Below, in pieces: positions 23,476-32,356 of a DNA stretch of 64,000 nucleotides. Each line of letters opens with the position of its first letter. Positions within the stretch are counted from its first letter, which is position 1. A program made the translations under genes and the position numbers. Location: the NCBI RefSeq assembly GCF_030403745.1, contig NZ_JAQMWP010000008.1:1-64000 (forward strand), read 5' to 3'. The notes under the pieces are model-generated. The model worked only from the letters and a program-made list of their open reading frames with translations, was not told the DNA's origin and ran no database searches. The DNA comes from Streptomyces sp. S.PB5 (lineage in GTDB: Bacteria; Actinomycetota; Actinomycetes; Streptomycetales; Streptomycetaceae).

Positions 23476-25109
23476 TGCAAGCCCTGACGCGCGGAAGACC
23501 CGCTTGCACCGCGGCCGCTCTCACCGCGGCGGCCGCCGTGCTCCTGGGCGCGGCAGGGCTGGTCGTCGCCGGCGGCAGCGGGGACGCCCGCGCCGCCGGC
23601 GGTGCCGTCGTGCTGAGCGAGGGCGAGCTGGACCTCACGCCCCGGCTCGTGGACGGCGAGCCGCAGTTGCAGATCGACGACCGCAGCGGCACCGCCCCGG
23701 TCGTACGCGAACCGTCCGAGGTCGTCCTGCACGTCGTGCCGTCCGCCCTGCAGTACACGCCCGACCCGGTGGCCACCGCGCTCGGTACGACCAACATGGA
23801 CTCCTGGCAGCTCAACGGCTGGGAGGCGGAGAACATCTTCGCCGCCGAGCCCGGCTGGAAGGGCACCGAGGCGGGCGGGGACACCGAGGTCGCGCTCACC
23901 GGGTACGACGGGCCGGGGGTCTTCGGACTGGCCACGTACACCCGGGAGATCGACAGTGTGAACGGCCCGGCGATCGCCCATCTCGGCAGCGCGGAGGGGG
24001 TGCAGCGGGCCTTCACCCTGGCCGGGGACGAGGAACGGCTGCTGCCCGTCTGGGAGTTCACGGCCGAGGGCGTCTACCGTCTCACCTTCAGGGTGACCGC
24101 GGGCGGTGCGGCCGACACCGAGACACTGGCCGTGGTGGTCGGCGACGACATCGATCCGTCGACCGTGCTGCCGGGTGACGGGAGCAGCAGCCCGACGCCG
24201 TCCGCGAGCCCCACCACCACTCCCCCGGCCACCGCGCACGTCATCTCCGAGGGCCACGTCGACATGGCGGCCCGGAAGGTCGACGGCGACCTGGAGTTCC
24301 GGATCAAGGAGGGCTCCGAGCTCGACCACGAGTGGTACGAGCCGGGCCAGGTCGTGATGCACGTACGGCCCGCCGCCAAGCGGAAGATCCCCGAGGGGTA
24401 CGACTTCCTCGGCACCCCGGGTGATGCGGTGTGGTGGCTGCCGTTGCAGCAGAACGCCGGGATCGTGTGGCCCGGTTGGAACACCGGGGAGTTCCCGAGG
24501 ACCGAGCTCGACGGCAAGGTGTCGTTCCGGCTGGACTCCGTACAGGGGCCCGGGAACATCGCGATGTTCTACGGCGACTCGACGGGCACCGCGGTCGTCT
24601 CCCTGAACAGCGGCGACGGACTGCCCGACACCCACACCCTGGCCGGCGGGACGCACGCCCACTTCGACTGGGCGTTCTCCGCGGAGGGTGTCTACCGGAC
24701 CACGTTCACCGTGAGCGCCACGCTCGCCGACGGCACAAAGGTCCAGGACAAGGAGACCATCGCCTGGGTGGTCGGGGACGGCACCGATCCGTCGACGGTG
24801 ACCCCGGGGGCGGGTGACGAGCCGACGGCGACGCCTACGGCCACACCGACCTCGGCGCCGACACCGACACCGACGGCGAGCGCGAGCGAGACCGGGGCGG
24901 CCACGCCTTCGGCCTCCGCGTCGGACTCCGCTCCGGCCGCGGCTTCGCCGGGTGCTTCCGGAGCGATGGGCGGCGGCACGCCCGTCACGACCGGCTCGCT
25001 CGCCGCCACCGGCGGCCAGGCGGCGACGGTCGCGGGGATCGCGGCGGCGGCGCTGCTGGCGGGTGGCGGCGCGGTGTTCCTCGTACGACGACGGCGTACA
25101 GCCCAGTGA
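23472..25109 (+). CDS. cell-wall-anchored protein with two choice-of-anchor M repeats
   Basis: A 545-residue surface protein from GTG 23472 (ATG 23475 next to it). A signal peptide of ~40 residues is followed by repeat 1 (about 45-225) and repeat 2 (about 255-440). A Thr/Pro/Ser/Ala-rich wall-spanning stretch follows. The sorting signal is LAATGG, a hydrophobic helix and RRRRTAQ, an LAxTG-type site as used by class E sortases. Repeat 2 carries THAHFDWAF; repeat 1 has lost the His pair (LLPVWEF). It belongs to the anchored-repeat metal ABC transporter system. The 4-nt overlap with the preceding gene and 14-nt gap to the next indicate one operon. Confidence 0.88.
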   Translation: MMQALTRGRPACTAAALTAAAAVLLGAAGLVVAGGSGDARAAGGAVVLSEGELDLTPRLVDGEPQLQIDDRSGTAPVVREPSEVVLHVVPSALQYTPDPVATALGTTNMDSWQLNGWEAENIFAAEPGWKGTEAGGDTEVALTGYDGPGVFGLATYTREIDSVNGPAIAHLGSAEGVQRAFTLAGDEERLLPVWEFTAEGVYRLTFRVTAGGAADTETLAVVVGDDIDPSTVLPGDGSSSPTPSASPTTTPPATAHVISEGHVDMAARKVDGDLEFRIKEGSELDHEWYEPGQVVMHVRPAAKRKIPEGYDFLGTPGDAVWWLPLQQNAGIVWPGWNTGEFPRTELDGKVSFRLDSVQGPGNIAMFYGDSTGTAVVSLNSGDGLPDTHTLAGGTHAHFDWAFSAEGVYRTTFTVSATLADGTKVQDKETIAWVVGDGTDPSTVTPGAGDEPTATPTATPTSAPTPTPTASASETGAATPSASASDSAPAAASPGASGAMGGGTPVTTGSLAATGGQAATVAGIAAAALLAGGGAVFLVRRRRTAQ

Positions 25110-25123
25110 GAGGAGAAAGCCCC

Positions 25124-26647
25124 ATGCGGGGCCGTCCCATGCGTACCGCGGCCGTGGCGCTCGCCGCGGCCTGTGTGCTGGTCGCCGGGTGCAGCCGGAG
25201 TCAGTCCGGGGCGTCCGAGGCCGAGTTGAAGGTCTCCACGACCACGGCGATCATCGCCGATCTGGTCCGCCAGGTCGGCGGTGACCGCGTCGACGTGACC
25301 TCGATCGTGCCGCACCACGGCGACCCGCACTCCTATGAACCGAGCCCCGGGGACGCGGCGAAGGTCGCCCGTGCGGACCTCGTGTTCGGCAACGGACTGC
25401 TGTTGGAGGAGCCCGGGATCATGAAGATGGTCCACAGCAACGCGCGCGAGGACACACCGAAGGTCGAGATCGCCGAGCGGCTTGAGCAGTACGGCGGCAC
25501 GGTGATGAAGCTGGAGGAGGATCTCGGGCTCGATGTGCTGTGGCTGGGCTGGGCGGTCGAGGGCGAGGTGGCCGGGGACGGCTCCCAGGTCCGGACGACC
25601 GCGACCGAGTTGGAGGGGCCGGGAGACCTGCGGGTCTACCTCACCGACACGCTCGGCAGGCCCAAGGTGTACGTCGACTCCAGTGACGGTTTCGACGGCT
25701 CGGACTCCTTCGCGCTGCCGCCCGAGGCGCATACGCATGTCAACTGGGCGTTCAGCGAGCCGGGGATCTACCGGCTGACGGTCGAGGGGCGGACCGAGAC
25801 GCTCGACGGCAGGACAGAGCGGTTCGGCAGCGGGACGTTCACCTTCGCCGTCGGGACCGCGGCGCCGAAGGGCGTCACCGTGCTCGACGGCGGGCACGCG
25901 GACGTGGCGCTCAACGCCGAGACCGGGAAGGTGTACGTCCGCGCCGACGACGACAGGAGCGGCGAGCGGACACGGCTCGCGCCCGACGAGGTCGTGCTCA
26001 ACGTCCCCGACCGGGCACGGGAGTCGGTGCCCGAGGAGCCGTCGTACGCCTTCCTCGGGAAGGCCGGTGATCCGCTGTGGGTGCTGCCGCAGGCCGTGCT
26101 CGGCAAGCATGTGCACGGCGATCTGGACCCGCACGCCTGGGAGGACGTCGCCAACGCGGAGGCGTATGTGCGGCGCATCCAGGCCGAGTTGGCGAAGGCG
26201 GACCCGGGCGGGGCGAAGACGTACGAGAAGAACGCCTCGGCCTATCTCAGGACGCTCGGCGCGCTCGACGAGGAGGTCGGGCGGACGCTCGCGACCGTCC
26301 CGGAGCGCAACCGCAAGCTCATCACCACGCACGACGCCTTCGGCTATCTCGCCAAGGCGTACGGCATGGAGGTCGCCGGTTTCGTGGTGCCGGTGCCCAA
26401 CCAGGAGCCCAGCGCGGCCGAGGTGGAGCGGCTCGGGGACACCATCCGGGAGAAGTGGGTCCCGGCCGTGTTCGTGGAGCCCAACCTGGCCTCGCGGGCG
26501 AACGTGCTGAAGCGGGTCGCGCAGGACGAGGGGGTCGAGGTCTGCACGATCTACGGCGACTCCTTCGACGACCAGGTCCACGACTACGTATCGATGATGC
26601 GGCACAACGCGACGGAGCTCGCCAAGTGCCTTGGAGGGAAAGCCTGA
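25124..26647 (+). CDS. anchored-repeat ABC transporter substrate-binding lipoprotein
   Basis: A 507-residue ZnuA/TroA-type (cluster 9) metal-binding lipoprotein from ATG 25124 (AGGAGAA upstream), lipobox VAGC. The N-terminal lobe has TSIVPHHGDPHSYEPSPGDA, whose His after DP is a metal ligand. The C-terminal half has KHVHGDLDPHAWEDV, TTHDAFGYLAKAYGM and AVFVEPNLASR, giving further His and Glu ligands. Between residues about 125 and 325 the fold is interrupted by an inserted choice-of-anchor M repeat with EAHTHVNWAFSEPG. This insertion is diagnostic of the anchored-repeat substrate-binding proteins. The expected substrate is Zn2+ (or Mn2+). It overlaps the next gene by one base (TGATG). Confidence 0.9.
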   Translation: MRGRPMRTAAVALAAACVLVAGCSRSQSGASEAELKVSTTTAIIADLVRQVGGDRVDVTSIVPHHGDPHSYEPSPGDAAKVARADLVFGNGLLLEEPGIMKMVHSNAREDTPKVEIAERLEQYGGTVMKLEEDLGLDVLWLGWAVEGEVAGDGSQVRTTATELEGPGDLRVYLTDTLGRPKVYVDSSDGFDGSDSFALPPEAHTHVNWAFSEPGIYRLTVEGRTETLDGRTERFGSGTFTFAVGTAAPKGVTVLDGGHADVALNAETGKVYVRADDDRSGERTRLAPDEVVLNVPDRARESVPEEPSYAFLGKAGDPLWVLPQAVLGKHVHGDLDPHAWEDVANAEAYVRRIQAELAKADPGGAKTYEKNASAYLRTLGALDEEVGRTLATVPERNRKLITTHDAFGYLAKAYGMEVAGFVVPVPNQEPSAAEVERLGDTIREKWVPAVFVEPNLASRANVLKRVAQDEGVEVCTIYGDSFDDQVHDYVSMMRHNATELAKCLGGKA

Positions 26648-28098
26648 TGACGGGCAGGGAACGGGTCGCGGTGGCGGTGACGGTGGTGCTGGCCGCCGTG
26701 CTGAACGGGGGCGGGGTCGCCGTCGCGGACGGGCCGTCGAGCGGGCTGGGGCGGATCGCCTACGCCGACGGGGAGTTGACGCTCGATCCGGCGGACGGGA
26801 CCCATGTGGTCGAGGCCGGGGAGGCGGACTCGGCCGCGCCCGGCTGGGACACGACCGGAGTGCCGGCGGGTGTGCTCGTCGGTGACACGGTGACGTGGTC
26901 GCTCACCGGGGTGGACGGACCGGGAGACGTGACGGTGTCACGGTCCGGGCAGGACCGGCCGCTCTTCGACAGCTCGGACGACGTGCCCGACCGGGTCGAG
27001 GTACCGGTGGGCGAACAGGCCGTCACTCACTGGGAGTTCAGCGAGGAGGGCACGTACCGGCTGATCTTCGAGGCGGCCGGTACGGCGGCGGAGGACGGAC
27101 GGGAGCTGTCCGTCGGGACCGTGTACACGGTCGTGGTCGGCGGCGACGACCGGCCCGTCGAGCCGCTCCCGGCCCCCGCACCCGAGGTGCGCACGCGTGT
27201 CCTCGCCGCTCCGGCGAAGCCGCCACGCGCCGCCGCCGTCTCGGACGCCACCTCGGACGTCGTCTCGACGCGCACGGTTCTCGACGAGGGGCACATCGAC
27301 TTCGCCGCCCGGGTCGTGGACGACAGGCTCCAGATCCACGTCAAGGACGGGACGGTCCCCGGGAGGACGACCTGGCGGGAACCCTCCTCCCTGGTCCTGA
27401 AGGTGAATCCGGCCGCGAAGAACACCCTGCCCGACAACGACGCCTTCTCCTTCCTGGGCCGGCCCGGCACCGATGTCTGGCTGCTCGACCAGGTGCAGCA
27501 GGACGGGCTGCTGTGGCCCGGATGGTCGACGGACAACGTAGGGGCGGGGGCGCTGAAGGGCGGCGTGTCCTTCGCGCTGACCGGCGTCGAGGGGCCGGGC
27601 GCGTACGCGCTGTACACCTACGACGCGATGTCCGGCGCCGATGTGCTGTTCAACAGCAAGGACGGGGTGCCGGACTCCTTCGAGGTCCCCGCCAACACGC
27701 ACGCGCACGGCGGATGGGCGTTCACCAAGGAGGGCACCTACCGGCTGACGTTCCGGATGAGCGGGAAGCTCGCCGACGGAACGGCCGTGAGCGACACGGA
27801 GACGGTGGCGTTCGTGGTCGGGGACGGGAACGCGGACGCGGTGCGTCCCGGAGGTTCCTCGTCGGACACGCCCGGGGCGTCGGACACTTCGAAGGGCTCT
27901 TCGTCCTCTTCATCCTCTTCGTCCTCGTCGGCCGATGCGGGCAAGTCCGGTTCGGGCACGGGTGGTTCCGGGCCGTCCGGCTCCATGGCCAGCACGGGCG
28001 CCGGCAGCCCCGCCCTCCTCGGCGCCGCGGCCGCCGGGCTCGCGCTCGCCGGCGGGGGTGCGGTGTGGGGCGTACGGCGTCGGCGGCGGGGCGTATGA
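26647..28098 (+). CDS. cell-wall-anchored ABC-transporter-associated repeat protein
   Basis: A 483-residue surface protein from ATG 26647. A signal peptide (~27 residues) is followed by a shortened first repeat (about 30-175, ending VTHWEFSEEGTYRL). A Pro/Ala linker leads to a complete second repeat (about 215-400) with NTHAHGGWAFTKEGTYRL. A run of about 11 Ser and Gly/Ser spacer leads to MASTGAG, a hydrophobic helix and RRRRRG. The sorting motif (S-M-A-S-T-G) departs from LPxTG, so sortase use is likely but the exact class is uncertain. It overlaps the ATPase gene by ATGA. Confidence 0.88.
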   Translation: MTGRERVAVAVTVVLAAVLNGGGVAVADGPSSGLGRIAYADGELTLDPADGTHVVEAGEADSAAPGWDTTGVPAGVLVGDTVTWSLTGVDGPGDVTVSRSGQDRPLFDSSDDVPDRVEVPVGEQAVTHWEFSEEGTYRLIFEAAGTAAEDGRELSVGTVYTVVVGGDDRPVEPLPAPAPEVRTRVLAAPAKPPRAAAVSDATSDVVSTRTVLDEGHIDFAARVVDDRLQIHVKDGTVPGRTTWREPSSLVLKVNPAAKNTLPDNDAFSFLGRPGTDVWLLDQVQQDGLLWPGWSTDNVGAGALKGGVSFALTGVEGPGAYALYTYDAMSGADVLFNSKDGVPDSFEVPANTHAHGGWAFTKEGTYRLTFRMSGKLADGTAVSDTETVAFVVGDGNADAVRPGGSSSDTPGASDTSKGSSSSSSSSSSSADAGKSGSGTGGSGPSGSMASTGAGSPALLGAAAAGLALAGGGAVWGVRRRRRGV

Positions 28099-28808
28099 GC
28101 GGGGTGCTGCGCGTAGAGGGCGCGTCGGTCGTGCTCGGGGGGCGGCTCGCGCTGGAGCAGGCCTCGCTGGAGGTGCAGGGGGGTGAGCTGGTCGGGTTGA
28201 TCGGGCCCAACGGGGCCGGGAAGACGACCCTGTTGCGGGCGGCGCTTGGACTGGTGCCGCTGGCCTCGGGGGCGGTGTCGCTGGCGTCGCGGCCGGGGTA
28301 TGTGCCGCAACGGCACGAGTTCGCCTGGGACTTCCCGATCGATGTCGCGGGGGCCGTGCTGACCGGACGTACCCGGGAGGTCGGGTGGCTTCGGCGGCCC
28401 CGCACCGCCGACCGGGAGGCCGCCCGGCGGGCCCTGGAGCGCACCGGACTCACCGCGCTCGCCCGGCGGCCCATCGGGGAGCTGTCGGGCGGGCAGCGGC
28501 AACGGGTGCTGGTGGCACGGGCGTTGGCGGCCGAGCCGCGGATCCTGTTGCTCGACGAGCCGTTCACCGGCGTCGACGTGCCCACCCAGGAGCTCCTCAA
28601 CCAGCTGTTCCGCCGGCTCGCGGCCGAAGGACGGGCGCTGCTGATGACCACCCATGACCTGGCGGCCGCCGCTCGCACCTGTGACCGGGTGGTGCTGATC
28701 AATCGGACGGTCGTCGCGGAGGGCGGCCCGGAGCTGCTGGCCCAACCGGACCAGATGCTGCGGGCGTTCGGACTCGACCGGGCCATGCCTACGGAGACGG
28801 TGACGTGA
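28095..28808 (+). CDS. anchored-repeat metal ABC transporter ATPase
   Basis: A 237-residue ABC ATPase from ATG 28095. Walker A is GPNGAGKTTLL, the Q loop is in GYVPQRHEFAWDFP, the signature is LSGGQRQRVL, Walker B is ILLLDEPFTGVD and the H loop is MTTHDLAAA. It has the organisation of ZnuC/MntB-type ATPases. It is translationally coupled on both sides (4-nt overlaps), so it belongs with the lipoprotein and permease as a Zn/Mn importer. Confidence 0.93.
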   Translation: MSGVLRVEGASVVLGGRLALEQASLEVQGGELVGLIGPNGAGKTTLLRAALGLVPLASGAVSLASRPGYVPQRHEFAWDFPIDVAGAVLTGRTREVGWLRRPRTADREAARRALERTGLTALARRPIGELSGGQRQRVLVARALAAEPRILLLDEPFTGVDVPTQELLNQLFRRLAAEGRALLMTTHDLAAAARTCDRVVLINRTVVAEGGPELLAQPDQMLRAFGLDRAMPTETVT

Positions 28809-29722
28809 TCGACTTTCTGCTGGACCCCTGGGAACTGCCGTTCATGCAGCGGGCGTTCACCGTGGCCGCCGTGGTGGGGCTGGTGTGCGGGGTGGTCGGG
28901 GTGTACGTGGTGCTGCGCGGCATGGCGTTCATCGGGGACGCGGTGGCGCACTCGGCGTTCCCGGGGGTGGCGCTCGCCTACACCTTCGAGGGGAACCTGC
29001 TGCTCGGCGGGGCCGCCGCCGGGATCGTGACCTCGGTGCTCATCGCCTATGTGTCGCAGAACCGGCGGCTGAAGGAGGACACCGTCATCGGGGTCTTCTT
29101 CGCGTTCGCGTTCGGGCTCGGGATCGTCCTCGTCTCGACGCGGGACAGCTGGACCACGGACCTGTCGTCGTTCCTGTTCGGGCAGGTGCTGGCGGTGTCG
29201 GCGCAGGACGTGTGGACGGTCGCGGGGATCGGGGCGGTGCTCGTGGCCGTCGTCCTCGCGCTGCGGAAGGAACTGGTCGCGGTCAGCCTGGACCGGGAGA
29301 CGGCCCGGGCGGCGGGGCTGCCGGTGTTCCGGCTGGACCTGACGCTGTACGTGGTCGTGACCTCGACGATCGTGATGTCCCTCGAGGCGGTCGGCAATGT
29401 CCTCGTCCTCGCGCTGCTCATCACGCCCGCCGCGACCGCCCGGCTGCTGACCGAGCGGCTGTGGACGATGACGCTGCTCGCGTCGGTGATCGGGTGCGCG
29501 GGGAGTCTGGCGGGGCTGTACGTGTCGTACGCGTACGACCTGGCGGCCGGGGGCTCCATCGTCGTCGTCCTGACCGGTGTGTTCGTGGTGGTGTGGTGCC
29601 TGGCGCCGAGGCACGGGCTGCTGGCGCGGCGCACGCGCGCGCGTGCCCTGCCCTCGGCGTCGGCGTCGGCGTCGGTCAGTCGGGAAGCAGACGGCCGCGC
29701 TGTGCCAGCAGGAACTTCTTGA
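28805..29722 (+). CDS. anchored-repeat metal ABC transporter permease
   Basis: A 305-residue ZnuB/ABC-3-family permease from GTG 28805 with about eight membrane helices. LRGMAFIGDAVAHSAFPGVA near the N terminus is a family hallmark, with the conserved Asp and His. The ATPase-contact region is SLDRETARAAGLPV. The last ~35 residues are a hydrophilic Ser/Ala/Arg tail. Its 3' end overlaps the 3' end of the opposing LysR gene by 47 bp, so the tail may be adventitious. It is the last gene of the operon. Confidence 0.92.
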   Translation: MIDFLLDPWELPFMQRAFTVAAVVGLVCGVVGVYVVLRGMAFIGDAVAHSAFPGVALAYTFEGNLLLGGAAAGIVTSVLIAYVSQNRRLKEDTVIGVFFAFAFGLGIVLVSTRDSWTTDLSSFLFGQVLAVSAQDVWTVAGIGAVLVAVVLALRKELVAVSLDRETARAAGLPVFRLDLTLYVVVTSTIVMSLEAVGNVLVLALLITPAATARLLTERLWTMTLLASVIGCAGSLAGLYVSYAYDLAAGGSIVVVLTGVFVVVWCLAPRHGLLARRTRARALPSASASASVSREADGRAVPAGTS

Positions 29723-30650
29723 AAGCCGCCACCGGTGGGGTGTCCGGGTGGCCGTCGAGCCAGGCGACGCCGATCTCGCGTACCGCGCGCGGGGCGGTGA
29801 CCGTCAGCTCGACGACGCCCGGGCGGGCCACGGCGGGAGGGGGCAGGAGGGCGACGCCGAGACCGGCGGCGACCAGGCCCCGCAGCGTCTCGGCCTCCTC
29901 GCCCTCGAAGGCGATCCTCGGCTTGAAGCCGGCCTCCTGGCAGAGGTCGTCGGTGATGCGGCGCATGCCGTAGCCGGGTTCCAGGGTCACGAAGGTCTCG
30001 TCGGCGGCCTCGGCGAGGCGGACGCGCTTGCGGCTCGCGAGGCGGTGGTCGGCGGGGACGACCAGGCGCAGCTTCTGCTCGTCGAGGCGGCGCCCGACCA
30101 GGTCCGGGGCGTCCGGGACCGGGGAGGTCAGACAGAGGTCCAGTTCGCCGGCGCGCAGCCGCTCGATCATCGCCTCGCCGTAGTTCTGGACGAGGCTGAA
30201 GCGGACGCGGGGGTGGTCGGCACGGAAGGCGCGGATCAGGCCGGGGACCGTTTCCGAGCCCATGGTGTGCAGGAAGCCGAAGGCGACCTTGCCGGTGGCG
30301 GGGTCGGCGTCGGCGCGGACCTCCTCGGCGGCGCGGTCGATCTCGGCGAGGGCGCGTTCGACGTGGCCGAGGAAGGCACGCCCGGCGGGGGTGAGGGAGA
30401 CGGTGCGGCCGATGCGGGCGAACAGGTCGACGCCGAGGTCCTGTTCGAGGCGGACCATGGCCCGGGAGAGCGTGGACTGGGGGACGTTCATCTCCTGGGC
30501 GGCGCGGGTGACGTGCTCGGTGCGGGCGACGCCGGCGAAGTACGCCAGTCGCGGGGCCAGCACCATCGACATCTCCGACGTATCCGCCGACATGTCTTCT
30601 GTGTCACTGGACGGTGACAGGCGAGGCCGTGAGCTGTGTTGATGCACCAT
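29676..30650 (-). CDS. LysR-family transcriptional regulator
   Basis: A 324-residue LysR regulator from ATG 30650; ATG 30593 or 30566 would give shorter forms nearer to the HTH. The helix-turn-helix is EHVTRAAQEMNVPQSTLSRA, followed by the recognition segment LEQDLGVDLFARIGRTVSLT. The effector domain runs from about residue 115 (GKVAFGFLHTMGSETVPGLI). It is divergent from an MFS exporter gene, with an inverted-repeat operator between them, so it most likely controls that transporter. The effector is unknown. Confidence 0.9.
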   Translation of the reverse strand: MVHQHSSRPRLSPSSDTEDMSADTSEMSMVLAPRLAYFAGVARTEHVTRAAQEMNVPQSTLSRAMVRLEQDLGVDLFARIGRTVSLTPAGRAFLGHVERALAEIDRAAEEVRADADPATGKVAFGFLHTMGSETVPGLIRAFRADHPRVRFSLVQNYGEAMIERLRAGELDLCLTSPVPDAPDLVGRRLDEQKLRLVVPADHRLASRKRVRLAEAADETFVTLEPGYGMRRITDDLCQEAGFKPRIAFEGEEAETLRGLVAAGLGVALLPPPAVARPGVVELTVTAPRAVREIGVAWLDGHPDTPPVAAFKKFLLAQRGRLLPD

Positions 30651-30668
30651 GGGAACGATTATGACGAG

Positions 30669-30689
30669 TTCATGCATTGGACGCATGAA
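30669..30689. promoter_or_regulatory. LysR-type operator between lysR and MFS gene
   Basis: TTCATGC-N7-GCATGAA is a 7-bp inverted repeat with T-N11-A geometry nested inside. It lies 19 bp upstream of the LysR ATG and 24 bp upstream of the MFS ATG. TAACTT (30702-30707) ends 6 nt before the MFS ATG and fits a leaderless promoter -10. Confidence 0.65.
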
Positions 30690-30713
30690 CCGAGGCGTAC
30701 GTAACTTCGAGAC

Positions 30714-31979
30714 ATGCCTGCCAGTACCGAGGCGTCCACGACCATGGGCGCCGTTTCCGCTGTTCCTGTCGTCGACTCCCGGATGGCCCCGGGCGGCCCC
30801 GGCTACCGCCGGATGAGCTTCGCCCTCTTCCTCGCCGGCGTCGCGACCTTCGCCCTCCTCTACTCCACGCAGGCGCTTCTGCCGCTGATCTCCGGCGAGT
30901 TCGGGGTGGCGGCGAGCGACGCGAGCTGGACGGTGGCGGCGGCGACGGGCGGACTGGCGCTGTTCGTCCTGCCGATGAGCGCGGTGTCGGAGCGGTACGG
31001 ACGCCGTACGGTCATGACGGCGTCGCTGGCGGTCGCGGTGACGGTCGGTCTGCTGGTCCCGCTGGCTCCTTCGCTGCCGGTGCTGGTGGCGTTGCGGGCG
31101 TTGCAGGGCGCGGCGCTGGCGGGCCTGCCGGCTTCCGCGACGGCGTATCTGGCGGAGGAGGTCCGTCCGAAGGCGCTGGTCACGGCGATCGGCCTGTTCG
31201 TCGCGGGCAACAGTGTCGGCGGTATGAGCGGCCGGGTCATCACGGGCTGGGTGGCGCAGGAGTGGGGCTGGCGTGTGGCCCTCGGTGTCATCGGGGCGAT
31301 CGCGGTGGCGTGCGCGGTGGCGTTCCGGCTGCTGCTGCCGGCGCCGAAGCACTTCGCCGCCGGGTCGCTGAAGCCGCGGGTGCTGGTGCGGACGGTTCGT
31401 GAGCATCTGTCGAACCCGCTGATGTGCCGTTTGTACGCGATCGGCGCGCTGTTCATGACGGTGTTCGGCGGCGTGTACACGGTGATCGGGTACCGGCTGA
31501 CGGAGGCGCCGTTCGGGCTGCCGCAGGGGATCGTCGGGTCGATCTTCCTGGTGTACCTGGTGGGTACGGTGTCGGCGTCGACGGCGGGTCGGCTGGTGGG
31601 CCGTCTCGGTCGCCGGGGCGCGCTGTACGCGGCGGGCGCGACGACGGCGAGCGGTCTGGTGCTGTCGCTGGCCGACTCGCTGGCGCTGGTCCTGCTGGGG
31701 CTGGTGCTGATCACCGGCGGGTTCTTCGCGGGGCACGCGGTGGCGTCGTCGGCGGTCAGCAAGACGGCGACGGAGGGGCGGGCGCAGGCTTCGGCGCTGT
31801 ATCAGTCGGCGTACTACATCGGGTCGAGTGCGGGCAGCACGGTGGGTGCGATCGCGTTCCACGCGGGTGGCTGGGGCGGGACCGTCTCGGTCGGGCTGCT
31901 GGCGGTGCTCGGCGTCGTGACGATCACGGTCCTCGGGACGCGGGCGGCGCGGGCTCGGCAGCGGGTCCTGGTGGCCTGA
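30714..31979 (+). CDS. MFS transporter
   Basis: A 421-residue major facilitator with 12 predicted helices from ATG 30714. The loop 2-3 motif is VSERYGRRTVMTAS, the MFS signature A, and TM5 carries GNSVGGMSGRVITGW. It resembles the YnfM/arabinose-polymer-type drug and metabolite exporters encoded next to LysR regulators. The substrate cannot be assigned. It is closed by a hairpin terminator. Confidence 0.9.
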   Translation: MPASTEASTTMGAVSAVPVVDSRMAPGGPGYRRMSFALFLAGVATFALLYSTQALLPLISGEFGVAASDASWTVAAATGGLALFVLPMSAVSERYGRRTVMTASLAVAVTVGLLVPLAPSLPVLVALRALQGAALAGLPASATAYLAEEVRPKALVTAIGLFVAGNSVGGMSGRVITGWVAQEWGWRVALGVIGAIAVACAVAFRLLLPAPKHFAAGSLKPRVLVRTVREHLSNPLMCRLYAIGALFMTVFGGVYTVIGYRLTEAPFGLPQGIVGSIFLVYLVGTVSASTAGRLVGRLGRRGALYAAGATTASGLVLSLADSLALVLLGLVLITGGFFAGHAVASSAVSKTATEGRAQASALYQSAYYIGSSAGSTVGAIAFHAGGWGGTVSVGLLAVLGVVTITVLGTRAARARQRVLVA

Positions 31980-32010
31980 ACCGGGGCTCCCCTTGTCATC
32001 CCCCTTGCTT

Positions 32011-32040
32011 CCCCCTGGTCGAGGTCGGTCGGCCAGGGGG
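32011..32040 (+). terminator. terminator after MFS gene
   Basis: CCCCCTGG (32011-32018) pairs with CCAGGGGG (32033-32040). It is followed by ACTGCCTTTTCTT. It starts 32 bp after the MFS stop. Confidence 0.75.
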
Positions 32041-32079
32041 ACTGCCTTTTCTTCGCCCCCGCCGCCCCTTCCCGTTCCC

Positions 32080-32240
32080 GTACCTGGGGGCTGCCGCCCC
32101 CAGACCCCCGCTTCGGCCCTGAAGGGGCCTCGTCCTCAAACGCCGGACGGGCTGAAAACAGCCCCTCCGGCGTTTGAGGAGCGGGGGTCCAGGGGGCAGC
32201 GCCCCCTGGGACGGGAACGGGAAGGGGCGGCGGGGGCGAA
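32080..32240. repeat. intergenic repeat, copy B with inverted partner
   Basis: From 32159 the sequence repeats copy A (4364-4440): CAGCCCCTCCGGCGTTTGAG, then GCGGGGGTCC and AGGGGGCAGCGCCCCCT. Immediately before it, 32084-32158 holds a partly inverted version (TGGGGGCTGCCGCCCCCAGA, later CCTCAAACGCCGGACGGGCT), so the two can fold back on each other. The whole 377-bp gap between the MFS gene and the sigma gene holds this repeat, the terminator and the sigma-gene promoter. Confidence 0.8.
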
Positions 32241-32356
32241 GAACCCTCTGAGCTGCGCCTTCGCGCACTCGGCACGCCATTGTCAGTGGGCTGCGATAGC
32301 TTCGAACGTGCTGGGCGCAAAGGCGCGACACAGGACGCCACAGGGGTGGGTGGACG

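Noticed and set aside
27898..27935. Ser-codon run in the surface protein as a sequencing artefact
   Set aside because: The run mixes TCG, TCC, TCT and TCA codons and sits in the wall-spanning spacer before the sorting signal, where Ser-rich sequence is expected.
29641..29652. CACGCGCGCGTG as a seventh nucleoside-regulon site
   Set aside because: It lacks the TA/TA flanks (CTAC...GTAG), lies inside a coding region and is simple CG alternation.
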